In this document: positions 5,199 through 6,525 of the stretch, one piece after another | How positions within the stretch are numbered: the first letter of the stretch is position 1 | Layout: each line of letters opens with the position of its first letter | Assembly: GCA_016650185.1 (NCBI GenBank) | Contig: JAENWE010000238.1 | Coordinates: forward strand, 1 to 6,525 | Length of the DNA: 6,525 bases | From: Vicinamibacteria bacterium | GTDB lineage: Bacteria > Acidobacteriota > Vicinamibacteria > Fen-336 > JAGNNV01 | Direction of reading: 5' to 3' | The notes under the pieces: generated by a model | Databases searched by the model: none | Seen by the model: the letters and a program-made list of their open reading frames with translations, nothing else | Told to the model about the DNA's origin: nothing | Program-made: the position numbers and the translations under genes

Positions 5199-6525
5199 TT
5201 GAATTCAAGTCTCCCGTTCGCTTTGCCTCTTGCCTGCCTCCTACTGCTCCCTATGACCCCTGCCGAAGCGCTCCAGAATGAAGCCATCGTGTACCCGAAG
5301 TCCCGAAAAGGCGACGTGGTCGAAATGCTCCACGGGCACAAGGTCGCGGATCCCTACCGCTGGCTGGAGGACCCGAACAGCGCCGAAACAGCCGCTTGGG
5401 TCGAGGCTCAGAACAAGGTGACTTTCGGCTTCCTGGCGAAGATCGAGAGGCGAGCGGCCATACGGGAGCGGCTCACCCAGGTCTGGAACTACGAGCGTTA
5501 CGGCGTGCCCAGCCGCCATGGGGGCTGGACGATCTTCTCGAAGAACGATGGCCTTCAGAACCAAGCCGTGATCTACAAAGCCACCTCGCTCACCGCGACC
5601 CCAAGAGTGCTCCTCGACCCCAATTCTCTTTCGACCGATGGCACCGTGGCTCTTTCCGGACTCAGTTTTTCGGAGGACGGCAAATATCTTGCGTACTCCA
5701 CATCCGCTTCCGGCTCGGACTGGATGGAGTGGAGAGTCCGCGAGGTGGCCACCTCGAAGGATCTGGCCGATGTCATTCAATGGTCCAAGTTCTCGGGCGC
5801 TTCCTGGAAGAAGGACGGGAGCGGCTTCTACTACTCGCGCTACGACGCCCCGAAGGCTGAAGGCGAAGCCTTCAAGGCGGTCAACAAGAATCAGAAGGTC
5901 TACTTCCATCGCGTGGCCACCTCGCAGGAACAGGATGAACTGGTCTACGAAAGGCCCGACCAGCCGGACTGGGGTCTGGGCGCCGAGGTCACCGATGACG
6001 GTCGCTGGCTCGTGATTGTTCAGTCCGAGGGGACCCATCGTGAGAACCGAGTGTTCCTCAAGGATCTAAGTGACCCGAAGGCGACCATCGAACCCTTCCT
6101 CGACAGGTTTGACGCCTCGTACAGTGTGGCGGGCAATGACGATGCGACGTTCTATGTGGTGACGGACAAGGACGCGCCGCGGAACCGCGTGGTGGCCATT
6201 GAACGGGGGAAGGCGGACCCGCCGGCATGGAGGACGCTGATTCCGCAGGCTGCGAATCGTGACGTCCTCTCGTCGGCGGGCGTGATCGCCGATCGCTTCG
6301 TCACGGTCTGGCGGACCGATGCTCACGAGAAACTCAAGGTCTTCGGGCTGGACGGAACCTTCGAAAACGAGATCGCGCTGCCCGCCCTCGGATCAGTGGC
6401 CGGGCTCTCTGGAAAGCGCGAGGACAAGGAGGCGTTCTATGCCTTCACGTCGTTCAACTATCCGGCGACCACCTTCCGCTATGACTTCGCCACGAAGACG
6501 AGCACGGTCTTCAAGCAGCCGACCG
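5199..6525 (+). CDS. Prolyl oligopeptidase family serine peptidase, secreted, N-terminal part (family S9A)
   Basis: This is the first 442 residues of a prolyl oligopeptidase (prolyl endopeptidase), which cuts peptides after proline. The window ends before the stop. The family is ~690-720 residues, so the C-terminal hydrolase domain with its Ser-Asp-His triad lies outside and cannot be checked. The signal peptide is residues 1-24: a hydrophobic core (LPLACLLLLP) and a likely cut after AEA, giving a periplasmic or exported enzyme. The family hallmark VADPYRWLEDPNSAETAAWV is at 49-68. The seven-bladed propeller region follows, with GSDWMEWRVREV, FSGASWKKDGSGFYYSRYD and VTDDGRWLVI recognisable. 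Propeller-like sequence continues to the edge, with a segment near the end (SFNYPATTFRYD) that normally precedes the catalytic domain. The frame is open throughout, with no frameshift. TTG 5199 is preferred over ATG 5187 because of the GGAGGT just upstream. It starts 39 bp after the sirtuin gene on the same strand and may share its transcript. Confidence 0.94.
   Translation, partial: MNSSLPFALPLACLLLLPMTPAEALQNEAIVYPKSRKGDVVEMLHGHKVADPYRWLEDPNSAETAAWVEAQNKVTFGFLAKIERRAAIRERLTQVWNYERYGVPSRHGGWTIFSKNDGLQNQAVIYKATSLTATPRVLLDPNSLSTDGTVALSGLSFSEDGKYLAYSTSASGSDWMEWRVREVATSKDLADVIQWSKFSGASWKKDGSGFYYSRYDAPKAEGEAFKAVNKNQKVYFHRVATSQEQDELVYERPDQPDWGLGAEVTDDGRWLVIVQSEGTHRENRVFLKDLSDPKATIEPFLDRFDASYSVAGNDDATFYVVTDKDAPRNRVVAIERGKADPPAWRTLIPQAANRDVLSSAGVIADRFVTVWRTDAHEKLKVFGLDGTFENEIALPALGSVAGLSGKREDKEAFYAFTSFNYPATTFRYDFATKTSTVFKQPT

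Noticed and set aside
5852..5873. 7-bp inverted repeat GAAGGCT/AGCCTTC in the prolyl oligopeptidase gene
   Set aside because: It is explained by the repeated Ala/Glu/Lys codons of the AEGEAFK segment and sits inside a conserved propeller region.
5241..6038. A 265-residue open frame on the minus strand opposite the prolyl oligopeptidase gene
   Set aside because: The plus strand encodes unmistakable prolyl oligopeptidase hallmarks across the same bases. The antisense translation shows no family features.

Overview
This window is G+C-rich (by eye, somewhat over 60%) and densely coding. It reads as chromosomal DNA of a Gram-negative-type bacterium. Two products carry Sec-type signal peptides (a D-Ala-D-Ala dipeptidase and a prolyl oligopeptidase-family enzyme), and there is a bacterial molybdenum-cofactor gene pair. 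The phylum cannot be fixed from the sequence. The mix of M16 peptidase, secreted prolyl oligopeptidase and secreted M15 dipeptidase would fit Acidobacteriota-, Gemmatimonadota- or Eisenbacteria-like lineages, but that is only an impression. I see no transposase, phage gene, CRISPR array, rRNA or credible tRNA.

Layout. Positions 1-80 hold a GC-rich 7-bp hairpin just past the stop of the first gene. A complete M16 zinc peptidase gene lies on the minus strand (81-1337). A 244-bp divergent intergenic region follows (1338-1581). It contains a G8/C6 hairpin and a short palindrome but no promoter that I would defend. From 1582 to the right edge, five genes run on the plus strand: moeA (1582-2814), moaC (2818-3312), a secreted VanX/DdpX-type dipeptidase (3296-4354), a Sir2/CobB-type NAD-dependent deacylase (4395-5159), and a prolyl oligopeptidase-family serine peptidase (5199-6525, cut by the window edge before its catalytic domain). 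Gaps are 3 bp, a 17-bp overlap, 40 bp and 39 bp, so they may form one transcript.

How the genes may work together. MoaC makes cyclic pyranopterin monophosphate, early in molybdenum cofactor synthesis. MoeA inserts molybdate at the end of the pathway. The enzymes for the intervening steps (MoaA, MoaD/E, MoaB/Mog) are not here. The next three genes have no known tie to molybdopterin. Two are envelope-directed peptidases suited to peptide or D-Ala-D-Ala recycling, and one is a cytoplasmic deacylase. I infer a housekeeping gene string rather than a dedicated new system. The points most worth a second look are the uncharacterised N-terminal module of the dipeptidase and its start inside moaC, the start-codon choice of the prolyl oligopeptidase gene, and the intergenic hairpin before moeA.
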